64,000 nt of DNA, from assembly GCF_014522265.1 (NCBI RefSeq), contig NZ_CP017024.1, positions 2,136,001 to 2,200,000 of the forward strand, in the 5' to 3' direction. The position numbers and the translations under genes are program-made. The notes under the pieces are model-generated. The model was given only the letters and a program-made list of their open reading frames with translations, had not been told where the DNA came from and did no database searches. This document shows positions 43,532-51,684 of this stretch, piece after piece; positions within the stretch are counted from its first letter, which is position 1; the number at the start of each line of letters is the position of its first letter. Source of the stretch: Pseudomonas oryzihabitans. Its GTDB lineage: Bacteria > Pseudomonadota > Gammaproteobacteria > Pseudomonadales > Pseudomonadaceae.

Positions 43532-44806
43532 TTACTTGCCGCTCTTCACCGGTTCGTCGGACTTCTTGTCGTTGCCGGGGATGTAGGGGCTCCAGGGCTG
43601 GGCGCGGACCGGGCCCTCGGTCTGCCAGACGACGTTGAACTGACCGTCGTCCTGGACCTCGCCGATCATCACCGGCTTGTGCAGGTGGTGGTTCTTCTCG
43701 TCCATCTTCACGGTGTAGCCGTCCGGTGCGGCGAAGGTCTGGCCGGCCATGGCCTTGCGGACCTTGTCGACGTCGGTGCTGCCGGCCTTTTCCACCGCCT
43801 GGGCCCACATGTGGATGCCGACATAGGTGGCTTCCATGGGGTCGTTGGTCACGGCGGTCTGGTAGTTGGGCAGGTTCTTGGCCTTGGCATAGGCCTTCCA
43901 GGCCTCGACGAATTTCTTGTTCACCGGGTTATCCAGCGACTCGAAGTAGTTCCAGGCGGCCAGCTGGCCCACCAGCGGCTTGGTGTCGATGCCGCGCAGT
44001 TCTTCCTCGCCCACCGAGAAGGCCACCACCGGCACGTCGGTGGCCTTCAGGCCCTGGTTGCCCAGTTCCTTGTAGAAGGGCACGTTGGAGTCGCCGTTGA
44101 TGGTGGAGACCACCGCGGTCTTGCCGCCGGCGGAGAACTTCTTGATGTTGGCGACGATGGTCTGGTAATCGCTGTGGCCGAAGGGGGTGTAGACCTCTTC
44201 GATGTCCTTGTCCTGCACGCCCTTGCTGTGCAGGAAGGATCTGAGAATCTTGTTGGTGGTACGCGGATAGACGTAGTCGGTGCCCAGCAGGAAGAAGCGC
44301 TTGGCGCCGCCACCTTCTTCGCTCATCAGGTATTCCACCGCCGGGATGGCCTGCTGGTTCGGCGCCGCGCCGGTGTAGAAGACGTTGGGCGACATCTCTT
44401 CGCCTTCGTACTGCACCGGGTAGAACAGCAGGCCGTTGAGTTCTTCATAGACCGGCAGCACCGATTTGCGCGAGACCGAGGTCCAGCAGCCGAAGGTGAC
44501 CGCGACCTTGTCCTGGGTCACCAGCTGGCGCGCCTTCTCGGCGAACAGCGGCCAGTTGGAGGCCGGGTCCACCACCACGGGTTCCAGCTTCTTGCCCAGT
44601 ACCCCGCCCTTGGCGTTGATCTCGTCGATGGTCATCAGCGCCATGTCCTTGAGCGAGGTCTCGGAGATGGCCATGGTGCCGGACAGCGAATGCAGGATGC
44701 CGACCTTGATGGTGTCCGCGGCGTGGGCGGCACTCCAGGGAAACAGGCCGCTCATGAGCAGGGCGGACGCGGCAAGGGTGGTCTTCAGTAGGGGGCGGCG
44801 CTTCAT
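43532..44806 (-). CDS. urtA: urea ABC transporter substrate-binding protein UrtA
   Basis: Periplasmic urea-binding protein of 424 residues. A signal peptide (about residues 1-30, cleaving near AAHA-ADT) precedes a type I periplasmic-binding fold: VGILHSLSGTMAISE, VTFGCWTSVSRKSVLPVYEE and GLLFYPVQYEGEE are UrtA hallmarks. It is first in the operon, behind a nitrogen-type promoter region. No urease genes lie in this window. Confidence 0.95.
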   Translation of the reverse strand: MKRRPLLKTTLAASALLMSGLFPWSAAHAADTIKVGILHSLSGTMAISETSLKDMALMTIDEINAKGGVLGKKLEPVVVDPASNWPLFAEKARQLVTQDKVAVTFGCWTSVSRKSVLPVYEELNGLLFYPVQYEGEEMSPNVFYTGAAPNQQAIPAVEYLMSEEGGGAKRFFLLGTDYVYPRTTNKILRSFLHSKGVQDKDIEEVYTPFGHSDYQTIVANIKKFSAGGKTAVVSTINGDSNVPFYKELGNQGLKATDVPVVAFSVGEEELRGIDTKPLVGQLAAWNYFESLDNPVNKKFVEAWKAYAKAKNLPNYQTAVTNDPMEATYVGIHMWAQAVEKAGSTDVDKVRKAMAGQTFAAPDGYTVKMDEKNHHLHKPVMIGEVQDDGQFNVVWQTEGPVRAQPWSPYIPGNDKKSDEPVKSGK

Positions 44807-44870
44807 GCGAAAGGCTCCTGAGCGAACGTGCGCTGTTGTTGGGCTGGACTGCGGGCCAGCCAGGGCGCCT

Positions 44871-44887
44871 TTTCAGGAACTGTGCCA
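44871..44887 (-). promoter_or_regulatory. sigma54-like promoter of urtA
   Basis: On the minus strand TGGCACA-GTTC-CTGAA matches the sigma54 consensus TGGCACG-N4-TTGCW at the -24 element, with two mismatches in the -12 element (GA in place of GC). It lies about 65 bases before the urtA start. Confidence 0.5.
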
Positions 44888-44952
44888 GGCGTCGGCAAGG
44901 CGCATGGGGACTGGCGCCTTGCCGCCAGCCGCGGCTACGCGACCAGTTGTCC

Positions 44953-44969
44953 TGCACCAGCCTGGGGCC
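44953..44969. promoter_or_regulatory. NtrC-type site 1 upstream of urtA
   Basis: TGCACC-AGCCT-GGGGCC matches the NtrC dyad TGCACC-N5-GGTGCA at six of six left and four of six right positions. It is about 92-108 bases upstream of the predicted start point. Confidence 0.5.
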
Positions 44970-44994
44970 GAGCAGTGCCCTCGAATCGCGCCTT

Positions 44995-45011
44995 TGCACG
45001 ATGCTGGTGCT
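44995..45011. promoter_or_regulatory. NtrC-type site 2 upstream of urtA
   Basis: TGCACG-ATGCT-GGTGCT matches five of six positions in each half of the NtrC dyad with the correct spacing. It is 42 bases, four helical turns, from site 1, which is an enhancer-like layout. The rest of the 342-base gap (44807-45148) shows no other clear signal. Confidence 0.55.
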
Positions 45012-45148
45012 CCCGCCTGACGTTGCCTTTTGCGCAACATGAAAGTCCGAATGCCGTATTGGTGGTGATGCCTGGGGCCTCCCATACTCGATCACAAGAG
45101 GTCGGCCACCGGGTCGGTCACCGCCAATTCGAAGCAGAGGAACAAGGC

Positions 45149-46039
45149 ATGGGCAGGCAGGTCGGGGTCATCGGACTCGGCAACATGGGCGGCAACATGG
45201 CGATCACCCTGGCGCGCAAGGGCGTTGTCGTCACCGGGCTGGATCCCTCCAGCGCCGCCTGCGAGCGGGTCGCTGCCCAGGGCGTGGCCATCGCCGGTGA
45301 TCTGGCGGCCCTGGCCGCCAGCAGCGACGTCATCGTGCTGTCGCTGCCCAAGGCCGAGCACGTCGAGGCCGTGTGCCTGGGCGAGGCGGGCCTGGTCAGC
45401 CGCGTGCGGCCGGGCACTGTGGTGGTCGACACCACCACCTCCACCCCGGAGACCAGCCGCCGGGTAGCGGCGGCCTTTGCCGAGGTCGGTGCCGATTTCC
45501 TCGATGCCCCGGTCTCCGGCGGCCCCGCCGGTGCCGCGGCCGGCACCATGACCATGGTCATCGGCGGCAGCGAGGCGGCCCTGGCCAAGGCGCTGCCGGC
45601 GCTGGAAGCCATGAGCGCGACCCGGGTGCACATCGGTGCCGTGGGCGCCGGCAACATCGCCAAGATCGCCAACAACCTGCTCGCCGCGGCGCACCTGATC
45701 ACCACCGCCGAGGCGGTGACCATGGCTGCCCGTGCCGGCGTCGCCCCGGAGAAGCTGCTCGAAGGCATCAATGCCGGTTCCGGGCGCAGCGCCGCCAGCC
45801 AGGGCATGTTCCCTACCTGGGTGCTGAACAAGGCCTATGACTCCGGCTTCACCATGGGCCTGATGCGCAAGGACGTGGGCCTGGCCCAGCAGCTCATCGC
45901 CGAACTCGGCCTCGACCTGCCGCTGGCCGCGGCCACCGCCCAGGCCTGGAAGGCCAGCGCCGAGACCCTGGCCGATGGCGAGGATTTCTGCGCCATCGCG
46001 CGACGCACCAGCGAAGACCTGTTCGGCAAGGGGGAATGA
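45149..46039 (+). CDS. 3-hydroxyisobutyrate dehydrogenase-family reductase
   Basis: NAD(P)-dependent beta-hydroxyacid dehydrogenase of 296 residues, related to tartronate semialdehyde reductase and 3-hydroxyisobutyrate dehydrogenase. Seen are the Rossmann motif GVIGLGNMGGNMA, DAPVSGGPAGAAAGT (substrate loop) and the catalytic Lys in GAGNIAKIANNLL. The ATG at 45149 follows GCAGAGGAACAAGG. The stop overlaps the aldehyde dehydrogenase start, so the two probably act in one pathway. The actual substrate cannot be read from sequence. Confidence 0.85.
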   Translation: MGRQVGVIGLGNMGGNMAITLARKGVVVTGLDPSSAACERVAAQGVAIAGDLAALAASSDVIVLSLPKAEHVEAVCLGEAGLVSRVRPGTVVVDTTTSTPETSRRVAAAFAEVGADFLDAPVSGGPAGAAAGTMTMVIGGSEAALAKALPALEAMSATRVHIGAVGAGNIAKIANNLLAAAHLITTAEAVTMAARAGVAPEKLLEGINAGSGRSAASQGMFPTWVLNKAYDSGFTMGLMRKDVGLAQQLIAELGLDLPLAAATAQAWKASAETLADGEDFCAIARRTSEDLFGKGE

Positions 46040-47559
46040 TCATGATGAACGCCAAGACACTGGAATTGCTCAAGCCCTTCTGGGGCGACCGCCAGCAGGT
46101 CGCAAGCTTTGTGGACGGCGCCTTCGTCGATGGCAGCGGCGAGCGGATCACCGTGCGCAACGCCCATGACGACAGCCCGGCCTACAGCTACCCCGATGCC
46201 GACCTGGCCGTGGTCGAGCGCGCCGATACCGCCGCCCGCCGGGCGCGCGAGGAATGGCGCGCCCTGACCGCCCAGGCGCGCGGGCGCATCATCTACCGCG
46301 TCGGCGCGCTGATCCGCGAGGAGGCCGAGGCCCTGGCGCAGCTGGAATCGCTGACCGCCAACAAGCCGATCCGCGATGCCCGCGTCGAGGTGCTCAAGGT
46401 CGCCGAGATGTTCGAGTACTACGCCGGCTGGGCCGACAAGCTGCATGGCGAAGTCATCCCGGTGCCCACCAGCCACCTCAACTACGTGACCTACGAACCC
46501 CTGGGTACGGTGCTGCAGATCACCCCCTGGAATGCGCCGATCTTCACCGGCGGCTGGCAGATCGCCCCGGCCATCACCGCCGGCAACGCGGTGATCCTCA
46601 AGCCTTCCGAGCTGACTCCGGTGACCTCGCTGCTGCTGGGCGTGCTGGTGGAACGCGCCGGTGCGCCAAAGGGCCTGGTCAACGTGCTCGCCGGCCAGGG
46701 CCATACCGTTGGCCAGCAGGTGATCGCCCACGCCGACATCCGCAAGGTGGTCTTTGTCGGCTCGCCGGCCACCGGTCGGCACATCGCCGCCGCCGCGGCC
46801 CAGCGCTGCATCCCGGTGGTGCTGGAGCTGGGTGGCAAGTCGGCTAACATCGTCTTCGAAGACGCCGACCTGGACCTCGCCGTACGCGGCGCCCAGGCGG
46901 CGATCTTTTCCGGCGCCGGCCAGAGTTGCGTCTCGGGTTCGCGGCTGCTGGTGCAGGAATCCATCTACGAGCGCTTCATCCAGGCGGTGGCCCGCGCCGC
47001 CAGCCAGTTCAAGGTGGGAGATCCGAGCGATCCCGAGACCCAGATCGGCCCGATCCACAACGCCAAGCAATTCGCCCATGTGCGCAACATGGTGGAAGGC
47101 GCCCTGGGTGAAGGCGCGCGGCATGTCGCCAATGGCGTCGAGCCGCTGCCCGCCGGAACCGGCTACTACGTCAATCCCACGGTGCTGGCCGGTCACAACG
47201 GCCTGAGTTGCGCCCAGGAAGAGATCTTCGGGCCAGTGGTGGTGGCTATCCCGTTCAAGGACGAGGCCGACGCCATCCGTATCGCCAACGACAGCCGCTT
47301 CGGCCTGGCCGGGGCGGTCTGGACCCGCGACGTCGGTCGCGCCCACCGGGTGGCCCGGGGCGTGCGCGCCGGTACCTTCTGGGTCAACGGCTACAAGACC
47401 ATCCACGTCAGCTCGCCCTTCGGCGGCTACGGCGAGAGCGGCTACGGTCGCTCCTCCGGCCTCGACGCCCTGCGCGAATACAGCGAAGTGAAGAGCGTCT
47501 GGGTGGAAACCGCCGCGGTGCCCGCCGCTGGCTTCGGCTACGGCGCCAGCCTGGAGTAA
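46036..47559 (+). CDS. NAD(P)-dependent aldehyde dehydrogenase
   Basis: A 507-residue aldehyde dehydrogenase. The general base Glu is in LELGGKSANIV and the catalytic Cys in GAGQSCVSGSR; LQITPWNAPIF and EEIFGPVV are further family motifs. It resembles betaine/hydroxymuconic-type aldehyde dehydrogenases, but the substrate is unknown. It overlaps the upstream dehydrogenase by four bases and is followed after three bases by an M20 hydrolase, so all three are cotranscribed. Confidence 0.88.
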   Translation: MIMMNAKTLELLKPFWGDRQQVASFVDGAFVDGSGERITVRNAHDDSPAYSYPDADLAVVERADTAARRAREEWRALTAQARGRIIYRVGALIREEAEALAQLESLTANKPIRDARVEVLKVAEMFEYYAGWADKLHGEVIPVPTSHLNYVTYEPLGTVLQITPWNAPIFTGGWQIAPAITAGNAVILKPSELTPVTSLLLGVLVERAGAPKGLVNVLAGQGHTVGQQVIAHADIRKVVFVGSPATGRHIAAAAAQRCIPVVLELGGKSANIVFEDADLDLAVRGAQAAIFSGAGQSCVSGSRLLVQESIYERFIQAVARAASQFKVGDPSDPETQIGPIHNAKQFAHVRNMVEGALGEGARHVANGVEPLPAGTGYYVNPTVLAGHNGLSCAQEEIFGPVVVAIPFKDEADAIRIANDSRFGLAGAVWTRDVGRAHRVARGVRAGTFWVNGYKTIHVSSPFGGYGESGYGRSSGLDALREYSEVKSVWVETAAVPAAGFGYGASLE

Positions 47560-47562
47560 CAG

Positions 47563-48717
47563 ATGACCATCCATCAAGCCTTGTTGGACGACGCCCGCAG
47601 CTGGCGTCGCGATTTCCACGCCCATCCGGAACTGGGTTTCGCCGAGCACCGCACCGCGGCGCGGGTGGCCGAGTTGCTGGAGGGCTTCGGCCTGGAGGTC
47701 CATCGTGGCCTCGGTGGGACCGGCGTGGTCGGGGTGCTGCGTCACGGCGAGGGCCCCAGCCTGGGTCTGCGCGCCGACATGGACGCCCTGCCGATGCAGG
47801 AGGTGGGGGATGTCCCCCACCGTTCCACCGCCGCCGGGCGCATGCATGCCTGCGGTCATGACGGCCACACCGCCATCCTGCTGGCCACCGCCCGCCACCT
47901 GAGCGAAAACCGCGATTTCCGCGGCACCCTCTATTTCGTCTTCCAGCCCGCCGAAGAGAATCTTGGCGGCGCCCAGAAGATGATCGAGGACGGCCTGTTC
48001 GAACGCTTTCCCATGGACGCCCTCTACGGCCTGCACAACTGGCCGGGATTGCCAGCCGGGCAGGTGGTGGTCAATCCGGGCGCCATGATGGCCTCGCTGG
48101 ACACCTTCGCCATCACCCTGACCGGCAAGGGCTGCCATGCGGCCATGCCCGAGCGCGGGCGTGATCCCATCGTCGCCGCGGCGGACCTGATCCTGCAGCT
48201 GCAGACCATCGTCGCCCGGCGGATCTCGCCGCTGGCCGCCGCGGTGGTCAGCGTGACCATGCTGGAGGCAGGGGAGGCCATCAACGTCATCCCCGAGGTG
48301 GCGCGGCTCAGGGGCACGGTGCGCTGCCTGGATGGCGCGGTGCGCGCCGAGGTGGAGCGGCTGATCGGCGAGATCGTCGCCCAGGCGCCGCTGGCCCAGG
48401 GGGTGCGCGGCGAGCTGGAATTCACCCGCGGCTATCCGGTGACCCAGAACCATCCCGAGCAGGCGGCGCGAGTACGTCAGGCGGCGGTGACCGCCTTTGG
48501 CGCCGAGCGGGTCAGCGATGGCGTACCGCCGTCCATGGCCTCCGAGGACTTCGCCTTCATGCTGGCGGCGCGCCCGGGGGCCTATCTCTGGCTGGGCGTC
48601 GACGGCGCCCAGCCCTCGGCACCGCTGCACAACCCGGCCTATGACTTCAACGACGCCATCATCGAGCCGGCCGTACGGCTGTGGGCCGAGCTGGTGCGCC
48701 AGGAGTTGCCGGTCTAA
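47563..48717 (+). CDS. M20 family metallo-amidohydrolase
   Basis: A zinc-type amidohydrolase of 384 residues in the hippurate hydrolase/IAA-amino acid hydrolase group, which removes acyl groups from N-acyl amino acids. Metal-binding segments are LRADMDALPM, MHACGHDGHTA, FQPAEEN and the C-terminal MASEDFAF; HPELGFAEHRTA is the usual N-terminal motif. It ends the operon that begins with the reductase. A plausible scheme is amide hydrolysis, then oxidation of the released aldehyde or alcohol product, but this is inference. Confidence 0.9.
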   Translation: MTIHQALLDDARSWRRDFHAHPELGFAEHRTAARVAELLEGFGLEVHRGLGGTGVVGVLRHGEGPSLGLRADMDALPMQEVGDVPHRSTAAGRMHACGHDGHTAILLATARHLSENRDFRGTLYFVFQPAEENLGGAQKMIEDGLFERFPMDALYGLHNWPGLPAGQVVVNPGAMMASLDTFAITLTGKGCHAAMPERGRDPIVAAADLILQLQTIVARRISPLAAAVVSVTMLEAGEAINVIPEVARLRGTVRCLDGAVRAEVERLIGEIVAQAPLAQGVRGELEFTRGYPVTQNHPEQAARVRQAAVTAFGAERVSDGVPPSMASEDFAFMLAARPGAYLWLGVDGAQPSAPLHNPAYDFNDAIIEPAVRLWAELVRQELPV

Positions 48718-48744
48718 GTCTCTTGCAGCGAGCGCCGCCGACGC

Positions 48745-49647
48745 TCAGCGAAAGGCGGTCATCTGCTGCACCATGGCCGTGCGCAACTCGTCCGCGGCGC
48801 GACTGAGCTTGCGCCCCAGGCGGGTGACCAGTTCGACGTGGGCGCGGGCGAAACCCGGATCGGCCAGGGGCAGGGCGCGCAAGGCGCCGCTGTCCAGTTC
48901 CTGGGTGGCGGCGAACAGCGGCAGCAGGGTCACGCCGCCCTGCTGGGCGTAGTGCTTGAGCAGGGCGAAGGTGTTGCAGGTCAGGGTTGGCGCCAGGCGC
49001 TGGCCTGCGGCCTGCTCCACGGCGTCGAGCATCTGGCGGATGCCGTAGGAGATATCCGGCAGCGCCAGGCGATGCTCGCCCAGCGCTGCCAAGGTCACGG
49101 GGCCCTGTGTCGCGGCCAGCGGATGCTCGGGCGCCACCATGGCATACAGCGGCTGCTCGCGGCTGCCATGTACGCGCAGGTGCGGATCGCGCGGCGGATT
49201 GAACACCAGCCCCAGTTGCGCCTCGTCTTCCATTACCTGGCGAATCACCTCGTTGGTGCCCACCACATTGACCCTGACCTCGATCTCCGGATGCCGCGCG
49301 GAAAAGTCGCCCAGGCTGCGCGAGAGGTCGCCGATGAAGCCCTCGCCGATGGCCAGCACCACGCGGCCGGTGCGCAGGCCCTGGAGATCGGAGATAGCGT
49401 CTCTCAGGCCGTCGAGCTGGGTCTGGCGCTGGCGGAAATAGTCCAGCACCAGACGTCCGGCCTCGGTTGGGGTGATGCCACGGCGGTGGCGCTCGATGAG
49501 GTCGACACCCAGCTCCGCCTCGACCTGGGCGATCTGCCGGCTGACCGCGGAAGGGGCGATATCCAGGGCGTCAGCCGCGGCGCGCACGCTGCCCAGGCGC
49601 ACCGCCTCGACGAAATAATGCAAGCGTTGTTCGTGAATTCCACGCAT
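48745..49647 (-). CDS. LysR family transcriptional regulator
   Basis: A 300-residue LysR regulator with an N-terminal winged helix (YFVEAVRLGSVRAAADAL, then PSAVSRQIAQVEAELGV) and an effector-binding domain. It is convergent with the amidohydrolase operon and divergent from the DUF3100 gene across 473 bases of structured DNA. It is likely to control one or both, but no operator can be assigned with confidence. Confidence 0.9.
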   Translation of the reverse strand: MRGIHEQRLHYFVEAVRLGSVRAAADALDIAPSAVSRQIAQVEAELGVDLIERHRRGITPTEAGRLVLDYFRQRQTQLDGLRDAISDLQGLRTGRVVLAIGEGFIGDLSRSLGDFSARHPEIEVRVNVVGTNEVIRQVMEDEAQLGLVFNPPRDPHLRVHGSREQPLYAMVAPEHPLAATQGPVTLAALGEHRLALPDISYGIRQMLDAVEQAAGQRLAPTLTCNTFALLKHYAQQGGVTLLPLFAATQELDSGALRALPLADPGFARAHVELVTRLGRKLSRAADELRTAMVQQMTAFR

Positions 49648-49829
49648 CCGTGTGTTCTCTTAAAGGCAACGGAAAAGGCCATTTCCAGTATTGGAGAGAG
49701 AACAGGCCGCTGTCCATACTCGGGCCAAGACCACGGCCGCCCCGGCCTGGCCAAGGCCCGCGACGCAGAGCTCCGGAACGGCGAGAAGTCCCAGGCGAGA
49801 CCCTGTCCGCGTCGGGCTTCCTCCCTTCG

Positions 49830-49844
49830 GCACGCCAGGCGTGC
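49830..49844. promoter_or_regulatory. 15-base palindrome between LysR and DUF3100 genes
   Basis: GCACGCC-A-GGCGTGC is a perfect seven-base dyad. It could be a regulator site or a small hairpin. It is part of the 473-base gap 49648-50120; the stretch 49648-49829 shows no further clear structure. Confidence 0.35.
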
Positions 49845-49924
49845 GACCTCGACCAGGCCTCCAGAACGACCGGGTCCTGCTCCCTAGCGGAGCCCTTTTC
49901 TGCCCAGCGGGCCTAAGAGCGGCT

Positions 49925-50049
49925 AACAAAACGTAGCGAGCGGTTGTCAGGCGGGTGCGCGCGGCGCGCAGGAACCGGAGTGTACGAGCGGTACATGAGG
50001 ATTCCGAGCACTGCACGCACGTGTCTGGCGGACGCGCAGTAGTTTTGTT
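49925..50049. repeat. 125-base imperfect palindrome upstream of DUF3100 gene
   Basis: AACAAAAC at the left and GTTTTGTT at the right bound a long imperfect dyad whose centre is GTGTAC-GAGCG-GTACAT. Inner arms CAGGCGGGTGCGCGC and GCACGCACGTGTCTG also face each other. It encodes no plausible protein. It may be a dispersed palindromic element or a cis-acting RNA in the leader of the gene that follows. Confidence 0.6.
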
Positions 50050-50108
50050 GGTCGCTCTGAGTCGCTCGCGACTGCCAACCAGACCAACAACCGAGCCCGC
50101 GAGCGGGC
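50045..50108 (+). promoter_or_regulatory. nested hairpins just before the DUF3100 gene
   Basis: TTGTTGGTC (50045-50053) pairs with GACCAACAA (50082-50090) and encloses AGTCGC-TC-GCGACT (50060-50073). A separate GCCCGC-GA-GCGGGC (50095-50108) stands four bases before the purine-rich ribosome site AGGGGAAGA. The layout looks like a leader with alternative or stacked stems. Confidence 0.5.
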
Positions 50109-50120
50109 CGCAGGGGAAGA

Positions 50121-51446
50121 ATGAGCGCCAATCCGACGCTGGCCGTGGGCCAGGACCGAGCCGTCAGCAATACCGTCAGACTCTACATCTGGGCAGCACT
50201 GGTGCTGCTGATCGCCGAGCTGATCGGCTCCCTCACCATACCGCTGGGGCCGGGCAAGGTGGTGCTGCTGCCGATGATCTGGGCGCTCTTGCTGGGTGCG
50301 GCGGTGGGGCAGGTCGGCAAGCGCATGCCGCTGGGGCTGGGTATCGACCGCGGCGCCCAGGTGCGCTCGGCGGCCATCCTGCAATACGCCTTGCTGGTGT
50401 TCATCGCCAAGCTCGGCCTGGTGGTGGGTGGCTCGCTGCCCACGGTGATCGCCGCCGGCTGGGCACTGGCCTTCCAGGAGCTGGGGCATTTCGTCGGCAC
50501 CATCCTGCTCGGCCTGCCGGTGGCCCTGCTGCTGGGCATCAAGCGCGAGGCCATCGGTGCCACCTTCTCGGTGGGGCGTGAACCGAGCCTGGCGATCATC
50601 AGCGAACGCTATGGCATGGACTCCCCGGAAGGTCGCGGCGTGCTCGCCGAGTACCTGACCGGCACCCTGTTCGGCGCGGTGTTCATGGCCATCGTCGCCG
50701 GTTTCATCGCCAGCCTGAACATCTTCCACCCCTATTCCCTGGCCATGGGCGCCGGCCTGGGCTCGGGCAGCATCATGGCCGCCGCGGCCGGTGCCATCGC
50801 CGCCCAGCAGACCGCCGAGGTGGCCAAGGAGGTCATGGCCCTGGCCGCCGCTGCCAACCTCATCACCCTGACCCTGGGCACCTACTTCACCCTGTTCATC
50901 TCCCTGCCGCTGGCGGTCTGGGGCTACCGGGTGATGGAGCCGCGCATCGGCCGTACCACCAAGGCTTCCTTCCAGCAGAGTTCGGTGGATGCCGCCGTGG
51001 TGGACGAACCCGTGGAACTTGGCTGGTCGGCACGCTTCAGCGCCTGGCTGGCCTCGGGTGCCCTGGCGCTGCTGGCGACCCTGGTGATGAGCAAGACCCT
51101 GCCACCGGCTGCTTTCCTAGGCGTCGCGGTGATGATCCTGGCGGCCTTCGTCGGTGAACTGCTCTGCCAGCTGTTCCGCCGCAAGGTGCCGGCGGTGTGC
51201 TGGGTATCGCTGGTGGCCATGTTCCTGACCTCGCCCTGGTGCCCGCTGGCGCCGCAGATCACCGCCGCCCACAACGCGGTCGGCATCATGGCGCTGATCA
51301 CCCCCATGCTGGCCTTCGCCGGCCTGTCCATCGCCAAGGATATCCCGGCCTTCCGTCGCCTCGGCTGGCGCATCGTGGTGGTTTCGCTGATCGCCAGCTT
51401 CGGCACCTTCATCGGCGCGGCCTTCATCGCCGAAGTGTTTCACTGA
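50121..51446 (+). CDS. DUF3100 integral membrane protein
   Basis: A 441-residue polytopic protein with about eleven or twelve membrane segments, matching the DUF3100 family as I recognise it (FSVGREPSLAIISERYG, MGAGLGSGSIMAAAAGA, LITPMLAFAGLSIAKDIP). No transport substrate is established. Glycine-rich re-entrant-like stretches and its place beside an amidohydrolase/dehydrogenase operon suggest a carrier for the compound degraded by that operon. The start ATG follows AGGGGAAGA. A large structured leader precedes it. Confidence 0.78.
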   Translation: MSANPTLAVGQDRAVSNTVRLYIWAALVLLIAELIGSLTIPLGPGKVVLLPMIWALLLGAAVGQVGKRMPLGLGIDRGAQVRSAAILQYALLVFIAKLGLVVGGSLPTVIAAGWALAFQELGHFVGTILLGLPVALLLGIKREAIGATFSVGREPSLAIISERYGMDSPEGRGVLAEYLTGTLFGAVFMAIVAGFIASLNIFHPYSLAMGAGLGSGSIMAAAAGAIAAQQTAEVAKEVMALAAAANLITLTLGTYFTLFISLPLAVWGYRVMEPRIGRTTKASFQQSSVDAAVVDEPVELGWSARFSAWLASGALALLATLVMSKTLPPAAFLGVAVMILAAFVGELLCQLFRRKVPAVCWVSLVAMFLTSPWCPLAPQITAAHNAVGIMALITPMLAFAGLSIAKDIPAFRRLGWRIVVVSLIASFGTFIGAAFIAEVFH

Positions 51447-51628
51447 TCCTCGCGCGCACCGGGTCCCCGGTGCGCCGCTTCCCGCTGCCGTATCGCTCCG
51501 CCGCTTGATCTCTGCGCTTCCCGCATTTCGTGTCGCAGCTCCCAGCCTTGAGTCCTGGCGGCCCGGTGTCGTCCGTGGGCGATCACCGGCGCTTGAGCTG
51601 CGCCCCGAGTTGCAGTATCTATGATGGA

Positions 51629-51659
51629 AAATTAACAAAAACCGTTAATTTAATAACAT
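51629..51659 (+). promoter_or_regulatory. promoter and overlapping operator of deoK
   Basis: AAATTAAC-AAAAACC-GTTAATTT (51629-51651) is a perfect eight-base dyad, strikingly AT-rich for this genome. It overlaps a promoter-like pair TTAACA (51632-51637, 5/6) and TAACAT (51654-51659) with 16 bases between. A repressor on the dyad would block this promoter. The DeoR-type protein encoded downstream is the obvious candidate. Nothing else is seen in 51447-51628. Confidence 0.5.
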
Positions 51660-51684
51660 CAAGAAAAACGGAGGCGCGCTCGGC

